From: Drosophila miranda
Taxonomy: Eukaryota; Arthropoda; Insecta; Diptera; Drosophilidae
DNA: 64,000 nt
Direction: 5' to 3'
Assembly: GCF_003369915.1 (NCBI RefSeq)
Contig: NC_046676.1
Span: 10,770,001-10,834,000, forward strand
The notes under the pieces are model-generated. The model did not search any database and was not told where the DNA came from. It worked only from the letters and a program-made list of their open reading frames with translations. A program made the translations under genes and the position numbers. Below, piece by piece: positions 22,601-35,261 of this stretch (positions are counted from its first letter, which is position 1; the number at the start of each line of letters is the position of its first letter).

Positions 22601-23073
22601 AAAAGCACCGAACAGACTTAATGGCCGAGACTTTGATTCAGATATAATGATGGGAATGCATTATTCATTCGTTCGGGCCAGTTTCTAGGTCTTATACTTT
22701 TTCAAGCACTTGGCCAGATCATCATTTTGTGCAGTTCGTTGGAACCACGGTTTTGGAAACTCAATTCAAAGAAAATAGAATTGGGAAACTTATACGAAAT
22801 TTTAGATATTACACAGATATTAGATTTCGAAGTACATCTAATCCGTAGTTCTTTGGGACCACTTTATCTAATCGTTTAGTATTATATCCAGGGATAAAAA
22901 TTAATTTTAACTCTTTTAATTTTAATGGGAGTTCCTAAGGAATTTTTAAAGAAATTTCCCAACGAAAAATCCGTAGAGAAATCAAAAACTTATTCCATAG
23001 AAATATTGAACTTGTACTAACCTGCAGCGCATGCCAAAAGGCTCAGCACACAGAATAAAATGATTTTGGCCAT
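17597..23073 (-). CDS. Secreted C-type lectin-domain protein with two alternative C-termini
   Basis: Exon 1 (23022-23073) encodes the signal peptide MAKIILFCVLSLLACAAG. Exons 2 (20212-20587) and 3 (19949-20105) encode one C-type lectin fold: YQYCRSLGLQLASFE, YDFWTSGNRL, FLWMSTGLPF, then GCVIL, WMPEDCS and DFICE. Ending at the TAA in exon 3 gives 194 residues. The EPN/QPD calcium-sugar motif is absent, so classical carbohydrate binding is doubtful. The exon 3 stop overlaps a consensus splice donor (GG|GTAAGG). Splicing from 19953 to the acceptor at 18507 opens exon 4 (17597-18506) in the same frame and yields 496 residues with an Asp/Glu/His-rich tail. Both forms should be secreted. The gene structure is supported by phase at every joint; the fly name is not asserted. 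Confidence 0.85.
18507..19948 (-). other. Lectin intron 3 / 3' UTR of the short isoform, with GT microsatellites
   Basis: No coding exon seen. Includes an (AAC)n tract near 18700-18745 and three (GT/CA)n tracts at about 19318-19395, 19525-19580 and 19660-19690. In the short transcript it is 3' UTR; in the long transcript it is intron. Confidence 0.6.
20588..23021 (-). other. Lectin intron 1
   Basis: 2.4-kb intron between the signal-peptide exon and the lectin-domain exons. It holds only simple repeats: ATG-rich 20941-20975, (GT)n 21346-21364 and a GGGACT/GGATCG run at 22112-22156. No further exon was recognised. Confidence 0.6.
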
Positions 23074-26000
23074 CTTTTACTTGGTATCGGGCGAGAGAGG
23101 GTTTGAGTTCGGAGTACAATCTGGCTGTAGCTGACGACGATCTAACGAGCTGAATGCAAGAGCGGATGTGTTGGAGGACGCGCGATCGAGGAGGCTAACA
23201 CTAGTACACGTCGCGTTCACTGCAAGTCTTCGTCTTCGACTGATCGCTGGGGTGATCCGGGCAATATCACGCAGCCGCGAATGTCCGCCAAGAAAGCGAA
23301 GAAGCGAACGAAGAAGAGGCTCTCTGCTTCCAGAACTCCAGCAATACCAATACCAATTCCAGTTCCAGTTTCCTCTTCCAGAGCGCGCCCGAAACGATGG
23401 TGAGACGAGGGAGACGAGACAAACACACACGTACACGTACAATCAGGCACACCGATAGAGAGGCAGAGCAGAAGCAGAGAGTAATCCTTGGACAGACTTA
23501 GGGAACTTCTGCTGAGGACTCGACGTTCGATATTTGTTTGATTTGAAGCTTGTTGTTCTGATCTGGCCAAGTACGCGATGGCAAATGTCGTGAAGAGCTC
23601 GGGTTAGTTAGCTTAAAAAGGAAATTTGTGGCCGGGCTACGGGCATGAATGAACCCAGCGCCAAAGAATTCCAAAAGAAAACAGTGGAAAGAATGGAAGA
23701 AAGAGGGGGAAAAGAGCATAGCCGAAAACAATCGAAACAGAGTAATGTTTGCTCATTTCATGGATGTGATTGGAAAGGTGTCCCACTGTGTGCGTGAGCT
23801 CTTCCTGTTGCTTGGAAGTCAGAGTCAGAGGCAGTGCCAGTGTGTGTGCTAGACAAAGAACGCAATAAAGCAAAGGTAGGGTAGGGTAAGGTACAGACAA
23901 GCGGGTTAAGACCGAAATGCCCGCTCATACACACACACACACACACACACACTTGCACAGGCATACACACATTCTGCTGCAGCACGTCGCCGTCATCATT
24001 TCATTCCAATGGGAGTCGGGAGTCGTCGGAGTCGGATTCGGATTCGGAGCCAAAGTCAGAACCGAAGACTGCGTCGACGCCGCAGTCCATTGTTAGTTTT
24101 ATTCTTTCTCCCACAACGACGCTTTGGTTTTTGGCTCTTTCTGCTGGTCGCACTGCTCTCTGGCCTCTTGGCGGCTCTTACCTGTATAGAGTAGGGTTCG
24201 CTGCTGCTGCTATTGCTGCTCCTGCTGCTGCACGTTTGTCCCCTCTTGCCCTTGCTCTGCGCCTGCGCCCTTCCCGGCCCAACGCAATGTGGTTCCATTT
24301 CCATTAATTTGGTACGTATCGCCAGCAAGCCGTCGCCTTCGTACTCGTCGCTTGTTGTGGTATCAGTTTTTGGAATACCCTTCCAAAGGTTATTATGATT
24401 TGGATCAGATGTTATTGTTGCATCAACGTATCATGTTTGACCCAATTATGTATAAAGATTCTGGATTTCCGAATCAATATGTTCTGGCCTGGAAATAACT
24501 GGATAAAGCGCTGAGCTGCTGGACGATCCATCTGCTAGGGTATCAAAAGCTTCGCCCCCCAGAGCTAGTGTTCGTTTCCTGCTGTTGTTCTTGTGTTTTT
24601 TATGGTATAGTTTTTATTTCTGTGATCTTGGCTGGAAGGGAAGCGTGAAATGTAATAATGATCTTCTCTTTTGCGTTTTGACAATTTTTCTGCGGGTGCC
24701 AGCCGCACAGCACGAACTTACACACTCTCTCTCTCTCCCCACAGCTCCTCTTTGTTCTACCAAAAAATTATGATAAATGTCCGCATGCATAATTAAAAGT
24801 TCTCTTCTAAGTCTCATTCTCGCTGTTTGGGATGGTATCACAAACTTTCTAATTAACCCAAGCAATTAGAGAAGGATAAACATTTGGTTTAATGATTATT
24901 AATATGGGTAGGTTTAAGCGGAAAGGAAATTAATAGTCTATAGAAAATTATCTAACAAATTAGAAAAGCTACGCAGCACATCTAAAGAGAGGAGGAGGAG
25001 ACTTTGATTGCTTTTGTGCCATCGAACAGAAGCGAGTTATCGCTTGGGAGTATCGATAATATATCGAAGTTATTTCCACTCAAACTGCTATTCGACTTAA
25101 TCAATGGTTAATCCCTTTCGACACAGGAATCGATGGGTGTAGGGTATAATTATATACGAGCACGAGTAAATATAATAATGGCCAGGTGATTAAGAGTCAT
25201 GGGAAATGAATTGCCCGCAATTTCCCAGTTCGCGACGATCCGATGCCAGTGCCAGGGCCAGCCAGTGCTCGATTGGGTGGTGCCGGACCTAGACCTAGGG
25301 CTTCGAGGCGACTCGGCTCTGTGCGTGCTTATGGCAATCAAAAATTCTATCGTAAGTACAACGCACTGAGATTTCGGGCGCTGCTCTTCGGTCGCCCTTC
25401 GCGGATCGGATCGTGCGATGTGTTCCTGGGTGAAACATCTGCCGCCGGGCCGACGCCGACTTCGTCTTCGACTTCCACTTCCACTTTGAGTTCGACTTCG
25501 ACGCCTGTCGACAACGCATAGAGGCGGCTTAATGTGACCGTCGCGGATGCTAGTTTGACTCCTTGCAATCTGGATTTAGTGCTGCTGTGGCGATGGCGGT
25601 GGCGGTGGCGGTGGAGGTGGCGGGGGTACGGCTGGAGGATAGGAGTTTCTTTGGATGGCCTTCGCCTTTAACAGCATTCATCCATCTATACTTGTTGCTG
25701 CGGCTGCAGCATCGACTGCGGCTGTGGCTGTTGCTGTTGCTGTTGCTGTTTCTTTGCCGCCGCTGGTTGATCTTCTGATCTTCACCATTTGTGTGTGCCT
25801 GGCGTCGTTGTTGTTGTTGTCCTCCTCCTTCTACTCCGCTTCTTGTCCTCGTCTTTCGTCTTGGTGTTGGTCTGCACTGCTGTCGCCTCTGCCTCTCTTC
25901 ATCTCTCTTTCTTTACCCCTTGGTTTATTTCATTGCTAGTTTTCGCTTTGCTTTGCTTTGCTCTTCTTGTTCTTCCTCTGTTTTTGGTCTAAAAATAAAC

Positions 26001-29000
26001 CAGGCCCAAGAATTGAGGAATTTAATTCGCCTTTTGGTAGAAATCCTCGGGTTTGGCTGCTTGCCAACGGACTTTGGCAACAGACGCAAGAACTGTGTTG
26101 CCAGTTGCCTTCTGACTTCTGTCTGCTGCTCTGTTCTGCTCTTCTTTTCCCTCCTGCTCCTACTCCTGCGTATCCTCATACTCATCCATTTTAGCGTCAA
26201 GTTTAGCAATGATGATGATGATAATGATGATGATGACGACATGGACATGGCATCTATCCCAGAAAAAGCAGAAGAAGGAAGATAAGCAGCAGACAAAGAC
26301 GAAGACGATGACGATGACGAAGATGGAGATGGCGAGCAGCGAAAACCGAGAACCGAGAACCGAAAGCCGAGAACTAGCGACTAATACACACATTTTCCGC
26401 CTGAGATCAAAGGATTAATATGAATTGGGTATCTGGCATGAGAAATGACATCCAGATACCCATCTGAGCCAGACATCACAAATTTCCACTTGCCTGGGTT
26501 CTAATTAGAAGAGCTCTCAGAAGGCTCTACAGAGAGCCCCCAATATCAATGCCAGTCCGCACCCAATCCTATTCCTATGCCAGGCATACCTACTTGTCCT
26601 TGGTGGGCCGAAGACGAAGGTCATCAGCATTTGCATCGGGGGTTACACATATCAAACTGTCGTGAGGGCCAAGCCCACAAAATCGCTGGAACATGATCTG
26701 CAAACCGATCAGGACCTAGACCATCTCCTCCGATCCCTTCTGTTCTGTTCTGTTCCGTTCGGAACATCTTCGTTCATGAATAAATTCATGCCAGTCCAAG
26801 CCGCATGTACATACATTTATAATAAACTTATTAAAATATGCACAAATGAATGCAACGTTTTCAATAAATGTGTTTTTCTGCTTTTAGCTGAATGCTACAG
26901 GAATAGATGGGGTGTATAAGTCCGCAGGGTAGGCTTGTAACCAAGATGGGAACACTTTTCAAGGGAACTTCGGAGCACAACTGGAGAGATATTCTGCTCA
27001 GTATTGGGAATTCCTCGTAAAAGAGTACTAGGAGATCCCTTACTATAATCCATAAATGATGCTTCAACTAATATTTATTAAGATCTGATCATATTTGCAT
27101 CAAACATTACACATCAATAGGTTGGCTATGTGTTAGGGAAAATTAGTCCTAGAATTTACACAGATTTATCTCTCTACAACACTCTACCAAAACTAATTAT
27201 AAACTATTAGGAACATGGACTACTCTCTACAGCTGTCTTTGTACTAGGCCTCCAATCTTCGAGTGTGTATGCGTATTCCCAACCATCCCACTATGAAGGT
27301 ATTTCAAGGCATTGGCTGTCCAAAGCTGGCTTTGTTCCCCTTTCTTGTTTTTCCTATATTGCCTTGACCATAACCATATCAACGGTAAATAATTTCGATC
27401 GCAGAGCAATGCAACTGAACAAAACAAAAACAAAAAAGAAACGAGAAACGAAACCAAATGAGCATTTGGCCATTGGATGAGGATGAGGCTAAGACTGAGG
27501 CTGAGGCTGAGGATGGCTAACTGCCAATCAAAGACGAGGGGACGAGAAGAGAGAGCGAAAGAATTGGGGACGCCGATGGTGGGGGGGCGGGGGGGAATTT
27601 GTGGTAGATGTCTATGCAAGTTCGAGTATCTTCTGGTTGAGCTGAGCTCTTCCTTTGGCTGCTTCACGTCATTTCAGATTCCATGTCAAAAGGTGAAGCC
27701 AATTCAACGATTCTGGCGAACTGGGCAAAAAAATCACGACTAGCAGAACAAAACAACAGCAATGCCACTAACCGCATCAACACGAAAATCACTTTGAATG
27801 GGGGGTTGGGTTGCCAGGGGAAGGGGTAGACACCGAGTGGTGAAGGAGTGGATTCGGTTGATTTCAACTAATTTGTGAGTCGCGCAACTCATTGACCCAT
27901 GCCTGATCTGCTTCCACATAACGTTTCTCATGTCTCAATTCGATATAGAACAAATGACAGATACTGATAATACCTACGGCTACACTGAAGGAAAAAATAT
28001 GATGTACCCTTGCAATAGAATAGATGAACGGTGTTCAAAATTATATGCAATATCTATGAAAAACAATCCATTAAAAATGGCGAGATAGCCCTGTGGCTTT
28101 GGCTATATTTAATCCAGCTAATACTATATCTTGCACACAATTATGGGTAGTATGCTCCACTGTTAGAATTTGATACGAGGCTGTTATTGATCTCCTGCCG
28201 AGCTTACATTTCTCAGTGTACTTCACACAAATGGCCAATAAACTTTGAGCCGGCGATCTTCCCATCGCTAATATGGCCATTAGACTTAAACGTTTAGAGG
28301 TTTCTGGTAGGAAAAGAAAAGCGGTGCGGTGCGGTGCGGCAGAGCTAGAGCTAGAGCTAGAGCTGGAGCCAAGCAGGAAGCCAAGAAGCATTCTTAATGA
28401 AGGGAATCAAAATAGAAATTGAAGAAAGACGGAAGTTGGCGTTTTATGGGCAGACAACAGACACAAGATTATAGCCAACTCGGAGTCGGATCCGGATTCG
28501 GAGCTGGCAGGGGGAGTCGAGGAGTTCATTTGCGAAATTGAAATGCCACTGCCATGGCCAACATCATGCGGGATCGCGGCTGGTGTGAGTGTGGGTGGGT
28601 TCAAGAACCCCTCTGAGCCATGACTAACCGAATGACTGATAGCTGAATGGCATGGCCATGGCCCAGCTCCAAGAGTCCAAGTGCCGTGCAGAAATGCCCG
28701 GCTCTGCACTTGACCGACGTCCGAACGGCAGGCCCTAGTCGAGGCTACATAATTACATACTCCTACCATACCAATCTCCATGAGAGGGAGCTTCAGCTCC
28801 AGCTCTAGCTCCAGCTCCTCCTCAGTACCACCTAGTTTTGTAGCCAAACGTCGACAGCAGATTGTGTTTATGTCGCCTACGACCAAGTCGGATTCAGACA
28901 GAGCTGCAGATCGAGGAGGAGTCATGAATGTGGATGTGGATGCGGATGTGGGATACGGATGCGGGTGCGGGTGTGTTTGTATGTGTGTGCGCGCGAGTAT

Positions 29001-29783
29001 GTGCTTCTCACGACAGCAGCTTGGACTGGGACTGGGACTGGGACTGGGACTAGGGCTGGGGATGGGGATTGAGCTTGAACACGGAATGACGCCGCCAGTA
29101 GCCGCATTGAGGCCAAAGCCAAAGCCAGGGGCAGAGGCGTTTGCTATGGCAAGGGGGACGCAACACGAGCTTGATGACTATTACTATGTGGGCAGAGGTC
29201 GGCGGGGTCCGTTCTGTTCGGGGCTGAGCGTGAACTTCTCATGAAAAGCCTAACCATGGGGAATTTAATAGTGCTTAGCACTAGCAGAAGACAGCCCAGA
29301 ACGAACATAGAGCTGAGACTCCAACTCCGACTCCAACTCAGACAGAGACAGCGACAGCGACAGAGCGACAGCAACAGAGTCAGAGGCACAGAAGTAGATA
29401 CAGATAAGTAGCATTCATTTGGTAGTCAATTACAGGGAGCGACAGATGGAATGGAGAGTCCAAGTCATGCTGGTAGCACCTGGAAATATGAACTTGAAGA
29501 CCAGTGTCAGATCAGTCACAAGAAGTTGAGCGCTGATCTGGAAAATATGCGCATGCTAGAGTTCAGTTCTCCCTCGACCATATGGGAGAGGTCAATGCTC
29601 AGGACCGGACTGCTGATCGTTGTAAGAGATTACGTAAGTAATAGGCAAAAACAGAAGGCCAATGTGAATGCTAATGATAATGATGTCAATGAGATCGTTT
29701 TGCACCTTGTATCTAAGCAGCAGAAGAACAGTCGTAGATGCAAAATGATCTGATAGTGTATTATAGGGCAATCTTTAACGTAA
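23074..29783. other. 6.7-kb gene-poor region with many simple-sequence tracts
   Basis: Apart from the 5' UTR and promoter of the lectin gene at its left end, I see no supported gene. Tracts include (CA)n at 23928-23952, GGTGGC repeats near 25590-25625, CTG/CAG-type runs at 25690-25760, ATG/ATC runs at 26205-26240 and GAGCTA at 28340-28368. Further tracts are GGACTG at 29020-29060 and GAGACAGCGACA-type runs at 29335-29375. A palindromic TATCGATA (DRE-like) is at about 25052-25060. Long ORFs here follow these tracts. The region may be regulatory DNA. Confidence 0.5.
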
Positions 29784-31832
29784 TCATTGAAGGGTGAAGT
29801 GAATAGGGAAAAAGAAAATGAGTAAAAGCCTTGCCAGAATCCTGCTGGAGCAGGACGCTTTCCTCTCCAGACCGATGATGCGCTCCTCACGCTCTGGATA
29901 GACGATCTTGTGCTCCTGGAGGTACCTGATCAGCGCCTCGCGATCGTTCATCAACAGTTTGGAGAACTCTGGCTGGTCGGGATCCACAAAGCTGTGTCCA
30001 TCCCCGCCGGCCAGGAGGAAGTAGGGCACAATCACACCATAGTACTTTTCCCTGTCGACGATCTCGTAGAAGGGTATTTGACAGTTGGTGCACCGGGCGC
30101 GGATCGACGAGATACGCTGGCCCTTGGTCCGGTTGTAGTTGAACTTGAGGCGCAATCCGGACACCTGTAGATAGCCCCCAGTCGACTCCGTGTCTCGCTG
30201 ATCAGCAGAGTGCTCCAAGGCCTTCATTAGGTGATCGCCACTGATTCTGGTGTAGTACAGGTCGCTGTCGAAGGGCAACACGGTCATCACGTCCGCCTCC
30301 GTGATGGCCCCCGTCTGGGCCGGACCGATCGAGGCCCGTATCCCTATCGGGGATGTCTGTATAAGGGAACTTTCAAATGAATGCCCTGTCGAGCCCCTAC
30401 CTCCCGAATTCATCAACCCAATGGCCGCATCCGTCCAGTGTTTCCTTTCACCCGTCTGCTCCAGCACTCGGGCATAGACCAAGCTGTCCGCGATAATGTT
30501 CCCAAAGTTACACTCCCCCAATCTGCAGCTGGTCCGATCCCCGTTCAGGTGCACCATGGTAGTGCCTACCACGTGTTGTTCCATGTCGTCGATTACCTTG
30601 CGCTTTCTGTCCAACAGTTCCTGGACATCCCGGCGGGGTTCGACCGAGTTGTCCAGAAGAATGGGATTGCCCTTGAAGCTCAACATGTTGCCGACATTGT
30701 CGAACTGCATAGGAAATGGGGTGGAACCCTTTAGGGCTATCTAAAGGTCCAGAAGGTAACAATTACCTCCAGATCGATGAAGCCCAGATATTTGGTGAAG
30801 GCATATGCCTGCAGGACGAGCACCTTGATCCCATCCGGCTTAAAAACGATGGTGGGATAGCGATCCTCGGGCAGTTCCTTATCTGGGGGCTTGCCCGTGT
30901 AGAGGAACGTGTGCGATTGGCCGCCCACGACGATGTCCACATCTGGACAGTCCCTGGCTATCTCCTTGTCCTTTTCGAATCCGGCGTGTCCCAGAGCAAT
31001 GATGATGGTAGCCCCTTGATCCAAAAGCTTCTTTGTCTCCGCGCTGCAATGAGATTGAAAGAGTTAGCCCAAAGATAAATGCAATCGACTGCCAACTTGA
31101 TCCTCAACTTAATGGCGGGTATCTCTTTGGTGAAAGCCACATCGCTTGGCTGGACACGATCTTTAGTATCCGGCCGTATATAGCCCACAATTCCGATCCT
31201 TGTGTGCTCCTTGGTGATGATCGTGGATTTAACCAGCTGCTTCAAGGCCTGCAGCTTGGGCACCTTCCGCAGATCCAGGTTGCAGCCCAATACAGGAAAC
31301 TTGACCAGCTCCAGAAACGAGACGAGTCCATCGACGCCATCATCGAACTCGTGGTTACCCAGCGCCTGTGGGAGTCCGCCTCGGCAGTGGTAGTAGTAGC
31401 TAGGATATCGCGTATTCCCACCCACCTACCATGGCGTCGGGGGCCAGCATATTCATCAGCTGAGCCACCATTTTCCCCTTGTAGGTCGTGTACCAGGGCG
31501 TGCCCTGGAACGTGTCTCCGCCATTCAAATAGATCACCGTGCCCGCCTTCCTGGCCTCTGAGACGCTAAGAATGAAACGAAGATTCCAATCAGTGAGCTG
31601 GCTATCGGTCTTCCCACTTCCTGGACACTCACGCAGTGGCCACGCGACCAAATCCCCCAAAGCAGCGTCCCTGCTTATCGTCGCCCGCCTGGCACTTTCC
31701 ACCGCTCTCCGACTGCGGATCGAACCAGGAGTGCATGTCGTTCGTGTGGAGCAGCGTGAACTTGATTCCGCAGCCGTGCCTCAGCAAAATCAGAAGCATG
31801 CCCACGAACAACTGCAGGTCGGCATTCAACAT
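29784..31832 (-). CDS. Ecto-5'-nucleotidase A (CD73-like)
   Basis: Probable GPI-anchored enzyme hydrolysing extracellular AMP to adenosine. Exons from 31832: 31633-31832, 31430-31565, 31109-31365, 30767-31043, 30401-30704 and 29784-30343, all in phase, 577 residues. After a signal peptide the metallophosphatase domain shows LLHTNDMHSWF, GGDTFQGT, GNHEFDDG, ALGHAG and GGQSHTFL, covering the metal ligands and the catalytic His/Asp pair. The C-terminal substrate domain includes CNFGNIIADS and FLLAGGDGHSF. A hydrophobic end (LARLLLIFFFPIHF) suits a GPI signal. The short intron at 30344-30400 is masked by an open frame, but paralogues place it there. It is the most divergent of the three. Confidence 0.92.
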
Positions 31833-32321
31833 TGCACAGTTGACGTTTCATCGATTGAAGGGAAAACTATAGACGACTCTGTTCAGCAGTATGTACATAT
31901 GTACTAACTTCTAACTAACTTCGTTCTTAGGAACAACAAAACGAGTTGTAACTGGAGAACAATAATTATGCAACTTATGCAATAAATTCCTGCACTCCGT
32001 TCGTCTATTCCTTTTCCAGATTTTACATGACATGTCACTTTAAATATCTACATGCATTCTACATTTTAAAGTGCTGCATTCTTTTGGGCTGGTTTGATTT
32101 GTACATGCTTAATACTTGTTAATTTGGTGCATACTTTTGGGGTGACAGGCTTTTCGTTATAGTTTTATCATGTGCGCTATGGAAATTTTTTGTTCACTAT
32201 TTTATCAAATAATTTATTAATGCATTAGCCGCTTTAGTGCACATATAATGGCGAATGATAGTTATTGATCAAAAATCGTTCGAAATGCTAATAGTTTTCG
32301 CTGGACCGTCAAAGCCTCAAC
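31833..32321. other. Spacer between divergent nucleotidase A and DUF1091 gene
   Basis: About 490 bp, AT-rich, holding both 5' ends. No TATA box stands out and no other gene is seen. Confidence 0.5.
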
Positions 32322-33050
32322 ATGCGTGCTAAGCATAACCTGTTTAAGCTCATTTGGATGCTGTTTTTTATCAGCGAGGTATGTATCAGCTATACAACTC
32401 CACTTAATATATCAAACTGATCCAATAATTGCTCAAAATATTTTATGCAAGATCACATCAAAATTTGAATTTACCAACTTGAAATGCAATTGTGTGGATA
32501 AACTATACTGCACTATAGATTATTGCTATCTGAAGTCGGTCAATCGGAGCTACAAATATCTGTCCGGAAAACTTCATTTGCTACAACCTCCTATTACCAA
32601 CGTTAAGGTGCGTATACCCTATTATTTCTGTTATTAAATTATATTTTCTATTGGAATTATTAAGGTTAATGCTGCACTATACCAACGGTTAAATGGCTAC
32701 AAACCATTTCTCTACAATATTACCCTCGATGCCTGTAAACTATTGAATAATCGAAAGTCTAATCCAGTCGCTAATTACTTATTCGGCATATTTGAGAAGA
32801 GCTCCAATTTGAACCATTCATGTCCCTACCATGTAAGTTATTGATCCTTCCAGCTTGATCTGATTCTATATTTATAATCACCATTCGACTGCAGCACGAT
32901 CTTATTGTGGATCAGCTGGCCACCAACGTCATAGATCATCAGGTATCAGCGGTTTTGCCCTTTCCGGACGGCGACTACCTTTTGGAATCACATTGGTTTA
33001 TTGACAACATCGAACGAGCTGTCTTCAAGGTCTATGGAACTCTTTCATAA
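32322..33050 (+). CDS. Secreted DUF1091-family protein, 178 aa
   Basis: Four small exons, 32322-32378, 32452-32607, 32665-32832 and 32895-33050, each a whole number of codons, give 178 residues. The signal peptide is MRAKHNLFKLIWMLFFISE. The rest carries the family hallmarks: FEFTNLKCNCVDKLYC, DYCYLKSVNRSYKYLSG, YKPFLYNITLDACKLLNN, NLNHSCPYHHDLIVD and the end LPFPDGDYLLESHW. DUF1091 (MD-2-like lipid-recognition related) is a large drosophilid family, many of them secreted with narrow expression; the function is unknown. It lies on the opposite strand between nucleotidases A and B, converging with B 112 bp away. Every exon is short, so it is easily overlooked. Confidence 0.9.
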
Positions 33051-33162
33051 ATTGTGAAATCCTAAATACTGTCATTGTTAATTTTCTTATGCTGATCTGA
33101 TGGGTCAGAAACGTTTAAAAAACACTCACACAAAAGTTTAATAACGAAATACCAACAGAAGT

Positions 33163-35261
33163 TTAGCTCAGGACACGCATCGCCAAGGATGATAGCAGAA
33201 GCAGGGACACAGAGGCAAAGAGGCCACCTGCAGCGCCCTTAAATATAATGCGTCCTTCCACCTCCGGATAGATGTAGTCCCGCTCCCGCAGGTACTGTCT
33301 CACGGCCTCATTGTCCTTCCGCTGCAGACGCTGGTGCTGTGGGTTGTTGGCCTCCTTCCAGACATGACCATCGCCGCCGTTGAACAGAAACTCCTGCACA
33401 ATCACATTGTAGAAGGCCGCGTCGTCGAGGTCGCTGTAGGTGGGAATGCGGCAGGCGGCACATCGAACCTGCACCGAGACGACGCGCTGGCCCTCGGGTT
33501 TGCTGGGGTTGTAGACCACGTGGATACCGGAGACCTGCAGAAAGGGGCCGTCCGAGTCCTTGCCACGGGCAGCCGCCCCGTGCTCAAGAGCATTGCGTAG
33601 CGTCTTGCCAGATACTCGGGTCATGAACAGGTCATTGCCCCAGGGCAGAACAGCCAGGATGTCGCTGTCGGTGATCGAGCCGTCGGACTTCTTCTCGATC
33701 GAGCTGCGTATGCCTGCAAGTTGAAAGAACTCCAGGATAACAAAAGGATCTAATGGAGTATTGGAGCATCCTACGAACCGCCTCCCACAATGACTGCGAT
33801 TGCCGCATCGGTCCAGTAGTCGCCGCCCTGCTCCTCCCGCACGCGACTGAAGACCATCGCATCGGCGATCATGTTCCCCAGGTTGCACTCCCTGTCGCGG
33901 CACACCTCCTTTCGTCCCTCCAGGTAGACCTTCGTGTGGCCCACCACCGACTTCTCCAGATGTATCACGCTGGGTCGGTACACCTCCAAAAGGTCCAACA
34001 GATCCTGTTCCTGGGCCACAGAGGCATTCAGCAGGATCGGTGCCCCGTCGAACTCAAGCAAATTTCCCTCAGCGTCGAACTGGGAATATATAGATTCAGT
34101 TATCGGCCACAGACTAGCATAGTTGTGGCACCCACCTGCACATGGATCTTGCCCAGATATTTTGTGTAGGCATAGGCCTGCACCACAGGCACCTCCTTGC
34201 CACTCTTCTGCTTGATCACTGTGGGATAGGGACCTTCAATGTGTTCTATATCGGGCTGGGCGCCGTTGTAGAGGAAAGTGTTGGTGTGGCCACCAATAAC
34301 GATATCCACCTCGGGGCAGTTCTGGGCTATCTCCTTATCCTTCAGATAGCCAGAATGGCCAAGGGCAATGATTATCTTGATGCCCTGAGCTTTCAGCTTC
34401 TTCGCCTCATCACTGTCAAAAGTGGGATGCGATTAGGGATCACAACTATCCCAAACTAAGCCAAGAACCAAACTCACTTGATGGAAACAACTTCCTCGTA
34501 GAACTCCACCTCGCTCTGGAGGGTAAGCTGTCTAGTATCTGGCGTCAAATAGCCAATCACACCTATCTTGGTGCCCTGGGTCTCCAGAATCGTAGAGGGA
34601 ACCAAATGTTTGGTGGCAGCCAACTCGGGCACTTTCCTCATATCCAGATTGCAGGCCACCACTGGGAAGTCGACCTCGTTGAGGAAGGGTATTAGGCCCT
34701 CCACTTTCTCATCGAACTCGTGGTTACCCAAGGACTAGAAAAGAACATATTGAGATTAAGAATTCAGCAGATCTTGAGCTCTGGACCTACAATAGCATCT
34801 GGTTGGAGTTTGTTGAGGAAGCTGCTGGCGATCTTGTCCTTGAAGATGGTGAACCAAGCGGTGCCCGTGTAAGTGTCGCCAGCATTGAGGTAGAACACGG
34901 GCATTCCTCCATCCGCCGCCTCCTTGCGGTACTTGCGAACCCTGATAGAAAGGGATTATATTAGCTGATTGTTCCAGAGATTGGATAGAAATTCCCCCTA
35001 CTCATAGGCCACTCGTGCGAATCCTCCATAGCACTTGTCCGTATTGGCATCCTCCTGGGAGCATGTGCCGCTGTTCACGTTCGTCTGCTCGAACCGGGCG
35101 TGCATGTCATTGTTGTGCAGGATAATGAACTCTGTAGCCACATTTGCCTTGCGCTCAATGGGATTTCCTTCAGAACGGTGGGCTAAAAGAATTACTAGAA
35201 TGCCGTAAGCCCAGTGTAGGATCATCTTTGAGCTGCAGGAAATTAAAGGTGATATTTTCAT
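33163..35261 (-). CDS. Ecto-5'-nucleotidase B (CD73-like)
   Basis: Six exons: 35002-35261, 34791-34941, 34478-34734, 34136-34412, 33779-34079 and 33163-33713. The metal and catalytic motifs are complete: ILHNNDMHARFEQ, NAGDTYTGT, GNHEFDEK, ALGHSG and GGHTNTFL. The substrate domain ends with EFLFNGGDGHVW, and the C-terminus (ASVSLLLLSSLAMRVL) is a likely GPI signal. Two starts are possible: 35261 (598 residues) and 35225 (586 residues, giving MILHWAYGILVILLA). A TATAAAG at about 35306-35312 would place both in the leader. A good acceptor tttcctgcag just before 35225 allows a spliced leader instead. Exons 3 and 4 have exactly the lengths found in A (257 and 277). Confidence 0.93.

Noticed and set aside
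23077-26420. Many ORFs of 60-160 codons
   Set aside because: They follow simple-sequence tracts such as CTG, GGTGGC and ATG runs and have no domain.
29451-29753. 100-codon ORF starting with ATG, mixed composition
   Set aside because: No recognisable family or promoter; one such frame in 6 kb is expected by chance. Conservation could revive it.
30344-30400. Continuous frame through nucleotidase A near GGRGSTGHSF
   Set aside because: The paralogues have an intron at this exact place, and removing 57 bp restores the conserved GGIR sequence, so it is intron.
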